Below are positions 1-10,809 of a stretch of DNA of 64,000 nucleotides, one piece after another (the first letter of the stretch is position 1; each line of letters opens with the position of its first letter). Both the position numbers and the translations under genes were made by a program. Source of the stretch: Chrysophaeum taylorii (Eukaryota; Sar; Pelagophyceae; Pelagomonadales; Pelagomonadaceae); assembly GCA_029834535.1 (NCBI GenBank), contig JAQMWT010000311.1, forward strand, positions 1 to 64,000, read 5' to 3'. The notes beneath the pieces were generated by a model that did not search any database, had not been told where the DNA came from, and worked only from the letters and a program-made list of their open reading frames with translations.

Positions 1-22
1 GTAAGGATCAGGTAGGCGCCCG

Positions 23-582
23 CGATCCTCCAAGCCGTCTACGGCGACCTCGCAGACTATTTCCACGACCCGCGGCGGCTCTTTCAGCGCGCCATTCTCA
101 CGCCCCGTCGAAACGATGTTGTCGATGCTGACAACGCGCGCATGACCGCGGCCTTTTTTCCCGGAGACGAGGCGTCGGAGTTCTTTTCGGCCGACTAGGT
201 TGGGTCGGAAGACGACGCCTCGCTCTTTACAGTCGAGTTTTGAACTCCCTGACAACCAACGGCATGCTGACTTTGATCGCGAGCTTAAAGTCTTCGCAAC
301 CTCGACCCGTCGCACGGCCACTGCAACGGTACCAGATACATGATCGATCGTGTCGTTGTCACCGAGGCTCCTCCAACCTGTATCCCTTAAGGCCCGCCGA
401 CGCCAAACGATCACCAAGAGCCAGGGCCAGACGCCCCGCGAGGTCGGCGTCCTCTTGGCCAAGCCCGTCTTCTGCCACGTCCAGCTCTACGTGGCTCTCT
501 GTCGATCGGCAACCCCGAGGATATCCTCTTCTGGGTCGACGACTCCACCCTACCCCACACGTGCTGCGCAATACCGATAAGC
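23..582 (+). pseudogene. Pif1/Helitron helicase C-terminal remnant
   Basis: A first segment (about 30-195) reads AVYGDLADYF, then RAILTPRRNDVVD and a PGDEASEFFSAD-like stretch. This is the Helitron/Pif1 signature in which 'ERAILTPxNxxVDxIN' is followed by 'PGEExxYxSxD'. A second segment in another frame (about 400-530) reads TITKSQGQT and then QLYVAL, the helicase motif V/VI region ('INKSQGQT ... GQLYVALSRV'). The two parts are separated by in-frame stops and frame changes, so this is a dead gene. Related remnants lie in H2 and H3. The identification rests on motif order seen by eye. Confidence 0.7.
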
Positions 583-605
583 CCCCTCCGGCGTCTACAT
601 GCGCA

Positions 606-886
606 CTGTAGGTGAACTTACTGGGACCAGGTGAACATACTGGGATTGGAGATTGGGACTAGGTGAACTGCGTGACCAGGTGAACTTACTGGGGTTTTTA
701 GAGTAAACTCAAAGGCTGGCGGCGTGTGCGGATCAAAGCAGCTTGGATTGGCGGAGGCGAGAGCGACGAGCTCGAAGGAGTGGGGTGAGCTAGGGGAACT
801 ACTGACAGGTGAACTTACTATGAACTTACTGGGACCAGGTGAACTTACTGGGGGTTAGAGATTGGGACTAGGTGAACTTACTGGCC
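606..886 (+). repeat. Degenerate minisatellite, GGTGAACTTACTGGGACCA-like units
   Basis: Imperfect tandem units of roughly 16-20 bp (AGGTGAACTTACTGGGACC and variants) are interspersed with GAGATTGGGACTAGGTGAA segments. The same array follows the helicase remnant in H2 (reverse strand, 28995-29365) and in H3 (60466-60560). It therefore belongs to the 3' subterminal part of the Helitron family rather than to the host locus. Confidence 0.7.
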
Positions 887-901
887 CTGCACTTGTCGAC
901 A

Positions 902-1233
902 TGTGGCGGGCAAACTCCCGCTCTAAGGCTTACCCCCTTCTAGGGCCCCCCATCAGGGGCACCCTACTCCGTTCCGATGATGTCAGAGTTTTCTCTGACA
1001 TCATCTTCCCTTTCCGTGACATGTGTCACCCTGATTTCTGATTTCGATTATCCTTGATCATAAAGCAACAGCCGATCCTCAAGTTGAGAGGACCAGGCGC
1101 AGGAGTTGTTTGTGGTCGCGTGGCGGGAGAACGGCCATCCTCGTCCAGTGATCCCACCAAGGGCACGGACGCGATCGGCGAGCCAGGATTCGAAGGCACG
1201 CCAGGTAGCCCAAAAATTCTCCCTTACGCCACA
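902..1233 (+). repeat. 5' LTR of G1
   Basis: About 332 bp, beginning TGTGGCGGG and ending GCCACA. Positions 920-1109 match 10828-11019 closely, sharing the CTCCGTTCCGATGATGTCAG segment and the CAACAGCCGATCCTCAAG segment. The end was chosen because CCACA is followed by GGTGGT, exactly as at the end of the G2 LTR, and because a primer site starts there. Confidence 0.7.
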
Positions 1234-1235
1234 GG

Positions 1236-1258
1236 TGGTGGAGGATACGAGATTCGAG
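1236..1258 (+). promoter_or_regulatory. Primer-binding site of G1 (tRNA 3' end complement)
   Basis: TGGTGGAGGATACGAGATTC starts two bases after the LTR. It reads as the complement of a tRNA 3' end: TGG pairs with CCA, a 7-nt acceptor strand follows, and then GAGATTCGAG resembles the complement of a T-arm (GGTTCGAATCC type). The tRNA species is not assigned. Confidence 0.6.
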
Positions 1259-1577
1259 CGACCATATCGGTCGCAGCGAACTATGCATCTTGCATTCTCT
1301 ACACGGTGCGGACAAGCCGTGCGCGCCTGATCAAGCGCGCCGACAAGGAATTAGAAGGACCAGCCGTGGGAAAGTTCCCCGGCCGGATACGTTTGTCGTC
1401 GGAAGTGACGACGCGCGATTTGGTGCTAACGACGCGCAACCCGGGTACCGCTGCCGCAGGCGAGCAGGTGAGATCGCAACTCACGGATAAGGTTGTTTGC
1501 CGGGCAGAGACGAGTTCTGCCGCCCACCGTACGGATAGATTTGTAGGTGGAAGACGCACGCAACGACGATATTACGC

Positions 1578-4500
1578 GTGTCGTGGACGATTAGAGTTCC
1601 GGAGCCGAAGGAGCACGAGAACGACGACGACTCAACCATTTGGACCCGCTCTGATCTCGGCCGACTAGAACGAGCCAGAGCCGATATGGAAGACGATGAT
1701 GCTGCCGTCGAGCAGCTACGATATGAAGAACCGCCAAGCCGTCAGGATGAGACGAACGAGCGGAATGACGATGATGATAATGATGACGATGAAGAAGAGC
1801 ACGATACAGGTTGACGAGGAAGAAGAGCTAAACTACAACGACGGCAAGCCCACGGAGAGACCGGCGGGAGGACGATCGACAGCTCCGTCAACGCGTGCAG
1901 AACCCCGGATGCAACGAAAATGAATGAGTTCTACGAAGCTCACTTGCGGGCATTACGCGAAGAGAACGAACGCGCGCAAGAACGACTTTAAAACAAATAG
2001 GGAAGAGAACGAACGAAAAGAACGGCTACACCGGAATGAGATAAAAATAATGCGAGAGCAACTGCGTATGGCCAATGCTCGAGCAGACGCCTCCAAGATC
2101 AAGCAAGCGCGTTGACACGAAAGAGATGAATGCGTATGCCGAATCGCCCGAGGCGAGCGAACGGTCTCGAGGGAGAATTCCGAACCTCGGAGGTACCGCC
2201 GCCCACGCGAACGCGAGCGAAAGTCAGGAAGCCGCGCGACGACGACGACGAGTCGTCCGAGATGACCGAAACGTCGTTAAACTACGATCAAGAGCAATCC
2301 AAGTCGAAGGAGCTCACCCAAACCAAAATCCCCACAGAATCGAAGAATTTGACCGAAACGTCGTTAAACTACGGGTCGAAGCCGTCTACAGCTCTAACCC
2401 GGTGTCACCGTTGGTGGCACGATATGATTTGTCGTCAGCTGACACAACCCTCGGTCTTGACGACGCGCCGGAGTTATGTGTGAATCCGATTTACGAGCCC
2501 CGTGCAGCCGATGACGCCCAAAGTAAGGGACCCGCCGCTGCTACGCTCGATGCTATGAGTTTACCTCCGAACATTCAAGTGGATGGCACGTCGCCTCCAC
2601 GATCGATCGACGATGCGTCGCAGAGGATTACCTCGAATGATAAGCGCGCACCTGAGTACACACCACTCGAAAGTCACGTGCCCTTTGGTGGCCAGTTTTT
2701 GACAGATATGACGTCGGGGACGACGCGCCTTCTTTTGCAGCCCCCGACGAACCGACTGCAGACGTTTTTGCAGATGTTTTATTCCCTTTGACGATGGCAG
2801 ACAATTCGTGTGCCGACATTTTTAGTGACGAGGCGATTGCCGATATTCGAGCGATGGAGTGGATGAGAGGCCGAGTGAAACGGCCGAAAATGAATACGAA
2901 AGCGGAAGAGATGAAGAATCTTATAACGCATGAACGCCTTTGGAGCTCAGTGAAAGCCCTGGCGTATTACTCACGAACGAAGAGTTCAAAGATTTTCAGC
3001 CTGCATATGATGATGGCTACGTGATAAAGAAAGATCCCGAACATATGAGGGATGAGTATAGCTGCCGCCGGAACCGAATTTGGATGGGACGATCAGCATG
3101 GATAATAGGAAGATGAGCGTACCGACGATAAGGATACGAGCTCAATGTTTCCTGAGGAAGAAACCGCCAGAGCGGAAAGAAGTACAATTCCGACCCCGAG
3201 GCGCGGATTTATTGGCCAACCGAGATTTAATTTACGTTTGGTCGGAGTTTTGGCAAAAAGACGACGAAGGCGTCGATGTTTCGATAGACGAGACGATTGA
3301 GCCAGTTCGGATAGACTTGGGAGCACCAGTCGCCTACAGGGACGATCCAGAGGTACTAGGACCTGCCGAACTGACGCCAGAGAGAGACAAAGATAACAAG
3401 AGCCCCAGTCGAAGTTCGCGCCGGAACAGACAACGCCGATCGTGCGACGACGAATACGACGGAGGCCGACACGAATATAATTTGAGTTTTTGAGCGCAAC
3501 GCTCGCAGTTACGACCCCTTGCGGTCAACAGTTACCATTAGGAGTGACGGTGTACCCGAACACGGACACCCGCACCGACGACGCAGCCGACGCCCTTGCC
3601 GCGGCCGCATTCGAAGATCTTGCTCGCCCACCGATGGACGAGCCACCCAACGACGTGCTGACCAATCGTCGGTCTTTGGCACAGATTTATGAGCAGATGT
3701 CGAGCGATGAGCTCGAAGATTCGAGCGAGGAACTTGAAGCTCCACGATACTGGGAAGGCGATTCAGATTCGGAAGATGAAGAAGCTACACTTTGTGAACC
3801 AGTGTCCGCGATAACGTTATTTGACGAGTCGTCCACGGACGACCCACCGTTTATTTTTGATGAGGAAGCCCTCGATGCCATCGGCTTATCTTTGGACCCT
3901 CCAGAGAAGACCGCTGGCGACCGAACTGGCTGTGAGCAAGACGTGGATTTCTGCAGTGATCGCTCGTGCGCGGATTCGACTGAGGAGACGATGACCAGCG
4001 CGAGTAATGCAGATGACGATTTTACGAAAGAGTTGACGTCGGGGACGACGCCATCTTTTCCTGCGGACCCCCCCGAAACGGTTTCGGTTACTACGGATCG
4101 AGACACGGATACGCCGCCGGAAGAAAAGGATAGATTTATGAAGAAGATTAGCAGCGTTCTCAAGTGGGACGAAGACGAGCCGACGTGGAACCTGCAGGAT
4201 TGGTGGACGAAAGCTCGGAATTTCTTGCTAAGAAGCCACCAGAACAACCGCGCAGCTGCAGACTCAAAGCCGCAGCTGACACGGAACCGATCGCCGATGC
4301 TGATGAGGATCAGCAGGCGACGAATGAATTCACAGATGCATTCTGGAACGACGAAATGAATGATTTATGGGAGGGGTTGTTTGCTTCCGTGAATTACGAA
4401 GACCAGGATCCCCTACCAGCGTTTATTCCCTCGGAGATTGTCTTGGAGGAAGAGCGGAAGCCGCCAGATAAAGAGGCTGCCGCGAGCGTTATGGCGAAGA

Positions 4501-4595
4501 CGCCAACAACAGATAATACGAAAGCTCAAGCCGCGGTATCGATGCCCAACCCGGAGATGAGCGAATCAGAGCCCGATGTGCTCACACTTCGTTGA
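1578..4595 (+). pseudogene. gag-position region of G1, acidic and coiled-coil, no recognisable capsid
   Basis: About 3 kb between the leader and protease is open in pieces over several frames. Visible content: a coiled-coil-like stretch near 1924-2000 (NEFYEAHLRALREENERAQE), long Asp/Glu-rich runs (around 1750-1800 and 3700-3850), and two copies of the TETSLNY-encoding DNA motif at 2264 and 2351. I see none of the capsid signature that is plain in G2 gag, and no CCHC knuckle. The region may be a diverged gag with an acidic spacer. The fragment is broken and its function is not assigned. Confidence 0.4.
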
Positions 4596-6679
4596 CGCCG
4601 CGAGACGGCAAGACGATCGAAGATGATTTGATTACCCTCAGTTGTTTAGATACGGGTACTCTAACGTTTATAGCCTGTCACATCTACAGGAATCGTGACG
4701 GACCGAAATTCTCGACGACCATCGGTGTCGATGGAATGGCAGATGTTTCTTATATTTGCCGAGAAATGGTCAAAAAGTTGACCAAAGATCAGTTGATTTT
4801 CGATGAAGGCGAACTTCCGATTAAGCGCAAGCTGTACGGATCAGGATTGAATACGACGACGATCCATCGTTGGATCGCCCTTCGGGTCGCTTTCGCCGAC
4901 GACTTCGCTGCCCCCATTGTCGCTATTGTAGCCGATACGAATTATCTGTTCCTGTTGGGAGGGCGCGATATACGAGTTTTAGGAGCCATCGTGGATTTTC
5001 CCCATGATCGGATCTGTTTTTGTCGAACCCAAGTCGTCTACGGGCGCAAGAAGATTAAAGTTAAGGATGAACGAGTCGATGCACCAATCGTGACCTTTCG
5101 GTCTATTTACGATCGAAATCCGATAACCGTACCGATTTACAATCATCAACACGATGCCTTTCGGCAGAGTCTCGACCTGGTCAAGACTCGAGTTTACGCT
5201 CGTTTGAGCACGATTAAAGATCTCCGAAGCCCGCCGCCGGAACGTAAGGTAGCCTTGGCTACGCGGGGACATGCTACGACCAAATTCTCCCCAGCTCCGG
5301 GAGAAGACGCGCGAGAAGTAATCGCTTATGCTGCGCGCACGCTTCAAATCGAGCCCGGTCGAACGTACAATCTACCGGTTATTTTGTCGAAACCTATGGA
5401 AAGAGGACAAGTTTTCGTCGCTACGTTTGCTGAGAACAAGCAGTTGGGAGTTGTCGAAGGAACGTGTTCTTCTTGCGAAGAGCGCAACCGGTCCGCTGCT
5501 CGGGTGGCGGTTACTGCCACGGAAGAAGTGCCGACGGTCGTCACTCAAGGCGAAGTCCTTGCGATTGGTGATATCGTTAGGTACGAAGATGAGTTGAACG
5601 TCTCTACGATCAACGAACTTACGAAAGAATGTGAAGAAGGATACGACAAGGGGAACCTTTCTTTCACCGTTTCCGTCGCTAGTCACTTGACGCGATGCGA
5701 CGAATCTCCCCCGCCGATGCTGCTGAGCACGGTGCAGAAGGACGCTACGACCGCTATGACGGACAAGTCCACCCTCAAACGACCTGAAGGCAGCGACGAT
5801 TTCGCTCGAAGGTCGGAAGAAGATGAAAAGAAATGCCGCGCGATCACCGAAGCGGAGATCCGCCGCCGATATGAAAAGGTTCAATGGCTTCCAATCACTT
5901 ATCGCAAGGTGGTGATGCTGTTCAGTGGAGCCGGAGGCAGTACTTTAGGTCTCCAACGAGCCAACGAAACGTGTGGGACGTCGTTTCGAGTCGTGCTAGC
6001 ACTCGATGCGTCGGACACCGCCAACCAGATCCACCACAGGAACTTTCCGAATATTCCTGTGGTGCAGCACACATTGTGTGGTCGCTATGTTACAACCTTA
6101 CGGTTGATCGAATCTTATTTACCCTACGCGGAATGGTCGTCGTCGATGTGTGTCGCGTCGCCACCCTGCGTACACTCCGCTCTGTGCAACTTGACCTCCA
6201 GGGATGTTGGGAAAGGAGTTACCGCTACCCACTGGACGATGAAATTATGCAAGATGGCTGGTTTCTTCATGTGGTTGATAGAGCAGGAGGCTTCGATTAT
6301 TTCTTACGTTGCACGTTTGCACCCGTACGTCTACGTCGACAATTTTTACGACATAACTCCTAGCTTGATGAGCTGTCGCGTGCGATTGTTGGTTTCCAAC
6401 CATCCGCTCCATTTGCGCGCAGTTCCAAAGACTTGCAAGAATATGCAGCAAAAGTTCGCCGCAGCACTTGGCTACGCCGACGAACGACATTTACTTCAGA
6501 TGAACAATTTAGGATCATCACGAGCCGCGACAGACGCAGCTTATACTGTTACGCGTGTCCCGCTTCGCGTAGGACCGCACCGTTCCGATTACAGATCTCT
6601 GAATCTGGAAATGACTTCGGAGTTGCTGACGATGCCCCTGATTTTGATTGGGCCGGCTTATCCAGGACGACCTCGGTGA
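4592..6679 (+). CDS. G1 pol, 5' segment: protease-like plus DNMT-like domain
   Basis: A 695-residue open segment. Residues about 20-160 resemble the protease region of G2 (GVDGMADVSYI, then LLGGRDIRVLG, comparable to the conserved 'ILG' strand of retropepsins). A linker of about 270 residues follows. The C-terminal part carries C5-methyltransferase motifs: VVMLFSGAGGSTLG (motif I), VASPPCVHS (motif IV), EQEASI (motif VI position), SCRVRLLVSN (motif VIII position). The same order is found in G2. The listed start is only the limit of the open frame, because the protein would be part of a polyprotein. Confidence 0.7.
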   Translation: MTPRDGKTIEDDLITLSCLDTGTLTFIACHIYRNRDGPKFSTTIGVDGMADVSYICREMVKKLTKDQLIFDEGELPIKRKLYGSGLNTTTIHRWIALRVAFADDFAAPIVAIVADTNYLFLLGGRDIRVLGAIVDFPHDRICFCRTQVVYGRKKIKVKDERVDAPIVTFRSIYDRNPITVPIYNHQHDAFRQSLDLVKTRVYARLSTIKDLRSPPPERKVALATRGHATTKFSPAPGEDAREVIAYAARTLQIEPGRTYNLPVILSKPMERGQVFVATFAENKQLGVVEGTCSSCEERNRSAARVAVTATEEVPTVVTQGEVLAIGDIVRYEDELNVSTINELTKECEEGYDKGNLSFTVSVASHLTRCDESPPPMLLSTVQKDATTAMTDKSTLKRPEGSDDFARRSEEDEKKCRAITEAEIRRRYEKVQWLPITYRKVVMLFSGAGGSTLGLQRANETCGTSFRVVLALDASDTANQIHHRNFPNIPVVQHTLCGRYVTTLRLIESYLPYAEWSSSMCVASPPCVHSALCNLTSRDVGKGVTATHWTMKLCKMAGFFMWLIEQEASIISYVARLHPYVYVDNFYDITPSLMSCRVRLLVSNHPLHLRAVPKTCKNMQQKFAAALGYADERHLLQMNNLGSSRAATDAAYTVTRVPLRVGPHRSDYRSLNLEMTSELLTMPLILIGPAYPGRPR

Positions 6680-6745
6680 AACACTTGGCGTCCGTCGTGC
6701 CACCTGACACGATAGCCTTATTAATGCTCGATCTGCACAACTCTG
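5880..6745 (+). other. C5-cytosine DNA methyltransferase-like domain of G1
   Basis: The motif order matches bacterial and eukaryotic C5 DNMTs (Pfam DNA_methylase family). Motif I is FSGAGGSTLGLQ with a following acidic VLALDAS. Motif IV contains Pro-Pro-Cys. EQE stands where ENV is usual. SCRVRLL stands where QxRxR is usual. A final KHLASVVPPDTIALL corresponds to motif X (GNAVPPxLA). The domain sits between protease and reverse transcriptase. Known DNMTs transfer a methyl group from S-adenosylmethionine to cytosine C5; activity here is not claimed. The same domain in G2 supports a stable family acquisition. Confidence 0.75.
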
Positions 6746-7121
6746 TGACCAAGGAATTTCGCCTGAGCGGCGAAACTTTGCCGTCAGCGTTGAGTCCTGC
6801 AGACCGACCGTTTGATTATTATTTACAAATTGATGAAACCACCCTTCGTCACGTACAAGTTCCGCTGTTAAACACGCGCACACGTGTCATAAGATGGGTG
6901 TCGACTGATGATCTTCAAGATCGCACCAAATGGAAACCTCCAGAGGTACCGTTGATTCCGCCTGCAACAGATGAGCCGGGGACGTCTCATGCTTCTTCTG
7001 CTGCCCCCCACAACCAAATTTAGACGTTCCGCCAGATCCTGAGCGAGATCGGGAACCGAAGATTAAGAGCGAGCCGAGTGTTCGTGTCAAAGGCGAGAGG
7101 ATCAACAAAAGCCACCCGGAA

Positions 7122-10100
7122 GTGAAACTAAAATACGAGAAAAAGTTCGATGTGCCATGGAAAGATGCGCCGCGCGATGCCGAGGGTGCACCACTGCCGC
7201 AGACTCCTGAGCATGTCAAGGACAACGAAGCAATGAAAGTTAAAATTCCTACGAAGGAAGAAGTTGACAAGGTTGTGCAGGAGCTGGGAATTCCTGACAA
7301 TCCGCACTTAGATGACGAGGCGAAACTGATGCTCCGTCACTGTGTGCAATATTCTTGGGCCTTTTTCGACCCGATTATGAGACCTGTGGACTCGCCTCCT
7401 GTGTCTCTACGATTCAAAGACGCGAATCCGCGACCGATAAAGATGACGCCCTACCGATTGACGCCTGCGAAGCTCGATTGTCTCCGCAAGCAGATCAGCG
7501 AGTGGTGCCGGGATGGAGTCATTCGTCCGGCCAACTCACCTTGGGGCTTTCCTGTGTTGATGCTTCCGAAGAAAGGAGCTGAGATTGGAACGTCAAACGC
7601 GTTCCGTGCTGCAGTTGACTTACGTCAGCTCAACGATCAATTGGTCAATGACAGTTGGCCAAACATTCGACAAGATGATGCTTTAGCCTTTCTCGCGATG
7701 AGACGATGGCGGACATGCATTGATATTAGATGGGGATACCACAACCTTCGTCTGGATCCGGCAGCGCAGGACGCTGTCACGATGGTTAGCCCACTTGGCG
7801 CTCACAGTTTCTTGCGATTACCTCTAGGTGTGAAGACGGCCGGAGCTCTTTTCTGCAAGCAAATGGCGAGCGACCTTTCGAAATGGATGTATCAAGACTT
7901 GGTTGCGTTTGTTGACGATATTATGATGGGATCCGACAATCTTCATCGACATTTACAAGTTTTGATCGAAGTGATGTGTCATTTGGCACAGAGAGGGTAC
8001 AGCGGTCGAACCGCGAAGTTCCACCTTCTCAAGGATGATATAGAATTTCTGGGACACATTTCTACCCCAGAAGACTTGAAGCCGAATCCGAAGACGCTGG
8101 AAGCACTGCAGAAGATGCCGATTCCAGGTACTTTGCCGAATACTTCCCCGAAGACCCAGATACGCTCTTTCATCGGCATGAGTAATTACTGCCGGCGATA
8201 TGTGAAGGGCTACTCGAAGATTGTGGAACCGTTGAGACGATTATGCCTCGAAGGTGTAAAGTTCGAGTGGACGCCCAAGTGTCAGAAAGCTTGGGATACG
8301 ATAATTGAAGCCTTGGTTGATTCCCGTGGAGTCTACCACGCCGATTATGATCTGCCTTTTCAAATCCGATCCGATGCTTCCAAGGATGGACTTGGAGCAT
8401 ATCTCTTCCAGATTGTCGAAGTCAAGGACGATGCCGGAAGAGTGACTCGAGAAGAACGAGTAATTGAATACTGGAGCCGAGCTGTGCCGAAGGAGATGCG
8501 GAATTATGAGCCTCGTCGGCTAGAGCTGCTGGCAGTTATACTTTCTCTAGAGCACTTTCGAGCCTACATCGAAGGGCACCGGACTGTTTTGGAGACCGAT
8601 CACCGAAATTTGACGTTTTTACGTAAGGCGACGCACTCGTCTGGGCAGCTTGCTCGTTGGGCGATGCGCCTCGCCAATTTTGACCCTGAACTTGGTTACA
8701 AGCCGGGAAAGTCACCGGGAATGAGTATCCCTGACTGTCTCTCCCGCAACCCGATTGATCATGTCATCGAGACTGACGAGTTTGGAGAACCTTTGAACCA
8801 CGCGTATTTAGTGTTCCAAGAGCTTCCCCGACCTGCTGATGACCGAGGATTTCCCGTCTCCGGCTGCCACTTCATAATGTCGTTTATTACGACCGAACTG
8901 CCGGAAGACAAAGACGAAGACCCTGAAAAGGATCCGATGAAATTGGCTACGTCTCACGCTACGAGACAACGTCGGAAGAACCGTGCGCGTGATGAGCCAC
9001 AGATCTTCAAGGACGCAGCCGCTTACAAAGATTCTATCGATAAGATACCCGATAATATGACGCTCGCTGAGATCGCACGTGAACAAGAATCTGATGCTAC
9101 TTGCGAGGATATTCGCTACCGAATGGCCCAAGGTCAGACGCCGCGACGTTCCCGAGCGAACGAACGATTCGAAGTCGTTAAAGATGTTCTTTATCGCATT
9201 TCTGCTGATTCGCACCCGATGATTGTTGCACCTGCTACGTTGCGCAAGCGCATTATTCGACTCTACCATGACACTCCGGTTAACGGTGGTCATATGGGAC
9301 GTCACAGTACCGTCCAGGCTATCCAAGAACGATTTTGGTGGCCTCATATGTCGAACGAAGTTGGAGTCTTCATTGCTGAATGTTTAGTTTGCCAGAAAGC
9401 TCGTACGCCGGAGCCGAAACGAGCTGGACTCTTGCAGCAGCCCGTCTACGATGGTGATGGTGCTGTTCTTTGCATGGATTTATTTGGACCCTTGCCCAGC
9501 GCTGGTCCCGAGACGTATCTTCTAGTATTTTTTGATCCGCTCTCGCATTTCTTGATTCTGGGTGTTTTGAACGATAAGACCGCTGAGTCCGTCCTCGAGT
9601 CTTTTGTCATTAACATTCTCCTCAAGGGCTACTTGCCCCAGATGATTCGTACCGACAACGGTAAAGAGTTCGTGAACAAGTTGATGCGCGAGTTTTGCCA
9701 TCTCTTTAACACACGATACCAAACTACGATTCCCTATCATGCCCAGTCGAACCCGGCTGAGCGTGTCAACCGATTTATCAAGGCCTTCCTCCGTGCTTGC
9801 CTTCAAGGCCGGAACATCACGGATTGGCCTGACTTTGCTCATTATATTGCGTTTTGCTACAACCGCAAGTTTATTCCAGGCACGCAGATTTCTCCCTTTA
9901 TGCTGCGCCTGAACCGTCAGCCGATGCTGCCGACTGACTACACGCTCATGGATTTTGATACACGATTGTTTCCGAAGACTCGCTCTGATGCAGTCGCCGA
10001 AACTCGTGAACGATTGAAGTATTATACAAAGATCGTCCGCGAGGCTCGTGATAAAGCTTTGAAGAAACAACGATTGGCCTACAATGCCGATCATGTTGAT

Positions 10101-10769
10101 GTTGAATACAAGGAAGGATCGCACGTTTTGCTCTACATTCCTTTCCTTCAGAACAAACTTCGACCGGAATGGCGCGGCCCGTTTATTATCAAGGAACGCC
10201 TCTCCCCGGTCACCTATAGGATTGAGTCTCTCGACTCTCCGCCCGAAGAACGACGTGTTCATGTTAGTCAGATCACGCCTGCGATGGTACCTCCGATCGT
10301 TGATCAAGCCATCCGCAAACCCGAAGAAACCTTCCGTGATGATTATCAGCACGGTAAGTTTGTTGTTTTCCGAATTCCCGACCGGAAGCGCTCCGATTGG
10401 CGCAAGAAGGTTTATGTTGCTGAAGTTTACGAGCCTTACGATTACCAAAATGATCGTGTTGCTCTACATTTCTATTCCGATTTGGGTCCGAACGATGATG
10501 TCGCTTATTTCAAGCCGACCTCTCACCTTTCGCACCGCAAGCTCAAGCCCGAATTCAAGGACGTTGAAGGTCGAAGTTTCACCGACAAGTCCCGAATTTC
10601 CTCCAACACAACTCCTTGTGTCACGGATTTCGCTCCGCACGAGATTGACGTGTTGGTCCCCAAGTTTACTTTACGCAGTGGTCGAGTTTCTGAACCGATC
10701 ATCACCCGCGTTTACGAGAAGATTCGTTCACGAGATGCTCGTAAGGCGAAGCCGCGCTCCTCGCGCTAG
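7122..10769 (+). CDS. G1 pol, 3' segment: RT, RNase H, integrase, C-terminal module
   Basis: A 1215-residue open segment. RT: WGFPVLMLPKK, AAVDLRQLN and FVDDI at about 7905-7922 (the Y/F-x-DD box). RNase H: QIRSDASKDGLGAYL, RRLELLAV and ETDHRNLTFL (about 8350-8625). Integrase: H..H..C..C zinc region near 9265-9400 (CLVCQKAR), core acidic residues in CMDLFGPL (9475), RTDNGKEF (9648) and NPAERVNRF (9750). A GPY/F-type module (WRGPFIIKERL) lies near 10170. The final ~130 residues contain HGKFVVFRI and VYVAEVYEPYD, a small beta-rich looking module also present in G2. Confidence 0.85.
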   Translation: MKLKYEKKFDVPWKDAPRDAEGAPLPQTPEHVKDNEAMKVKIPTKEEVDKVVQELGIPDNPHLDDEAKLMLRHCVQYSWAFFDPIMRPVDSPPVSLRFKDANPRPIKMTPYRLTPAKLDCLRKQISEWCRDGVIRPANSPWGFPVLMLPKKGAEIGTSNAFRAAVDLRQLNDQLVNDSWPNIRQDDALAFLAMRRWRTCIDIRWGYHNLRLDPAAQDAVTMVSPLGAHSFLRLPLGVKTAGALFCKQMASDLSKWMYQDLVAFVDDIMMGSDNLHRHLQVLIEVMCHLAQRGYSGRTAKFHLLKDDIEFLGHISTPEDLKPNPKTLEALQKMPIPGTLPNTSPKTQIRSFIGMSNYCRRYVKGYSKIVEPLRRLCLEGVKFEWTPKCQKAWDTIIEALVDSRGVYHADYDLPFQIRSDASKDGLGAYLFQIVEVKDDAGRVTREERVIEYWSRAVPKEMRNYEPRRLELLAVILSLEHFRAYIEGHRTVLETDHRNLTFLRKATHSSGQLARWAMRLANFDPELGYKPGKSPGMSIPDCLSRNPIDHVIETDEFGEPLNHAYLVFQELPRPADDRGFPVSGCHFIMSFITTELPEDKDEDPEKDPMKLATSHATRQRRKNRARDEPQIFKDAAAYKDSIDKIPDNMTLAEIAREQESDATCEDIRYRMAQGQTPRRSRANERFEVVKDVLYRISADSHPMIVAPATLRKRIIRLYHDTPVNGGHMGRHSTVQAIQERFWWPHMSNEVGVFIAECLVCQKARTPEPKRAGLLQQPVYDGDGAVLCMDLFGPLPSAGPETYLLVFFDPLSHFLILGVLNDKTAESVLESFVINILLKGYLPQMIRTDNGKEFVNKLMREFCHLFNTRYQTTIPYHAQSNPAERVNRFIKAFLRACLQGRNITDWPDFAHYIAFCYNRKFIPGTQISPFMLRLNRQPMLPTDYTLMDFDTRLFPKTRSDAVAETRERLKYYTKIVREARDKALKKQRLAYNADHVDVEYKEGSHVLLYIPFLQNKLRPEWRGPFIIKERLSPVTYRIESLDSPPEERRVHVSQITPAMVPPIVDQAIRKPEETFRDDYQHGKFVVFRIPDRKRSDWRKKVYVAEVYEPYDYQNDRVALHFYSDLGPNDDVAYFKPTSHLSHRKLKPEFKDVEGRSFTDKSRISSNTTPCVTDFAPHEIDVLVPKFTLRSGRVSEPIITRVYEKIRSRDARKAKPRSSR

Positions 10770-10809
10770 CACCTCGCTGGGGCAGCTCGAATTCTTACCA
10801 GGGGAGTCC

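Larger units (their letters stand above)
1..895 (+). mobile_element. Helitron remnant H1, cut by the window start
   Basis: This is the first of three related copies in the window (H2 at 28989-30078 on the minus strand, H3 at 59955-60580). It holds the end of a Pif1-type helicase gene followed by a degenerate GGTGAACTTACTGGGA-type tandem array, and it stops at the shared terminus CTGGCC(C)TGCACTTG at about 895. The H2 copy interrupts a gene whose empty site is visible elsewhere, and that fixes the 3' end used here. The 5' end lies outside the window. Rolling-circle (Helitron) transposons encode Rep-helicase proteins; only helicase remains here. Gypsy G1 begins 6 bp further on. Confidence 0.7.

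Noticed and set aside
606-886. GGTGAACTTACTGGGA repeats considered as a CRISPR-like array.
   Set aside because: Units are irregular, have no unique spacers of constant length, and are tied to a Helitron in a eukaryotic context.
1054-1668. 204-codon frame across the G1 LTR and leader.
   Set aside because: It starts in the LTR, crosses the primer site and has no recognisable content; taken as a chance frame.
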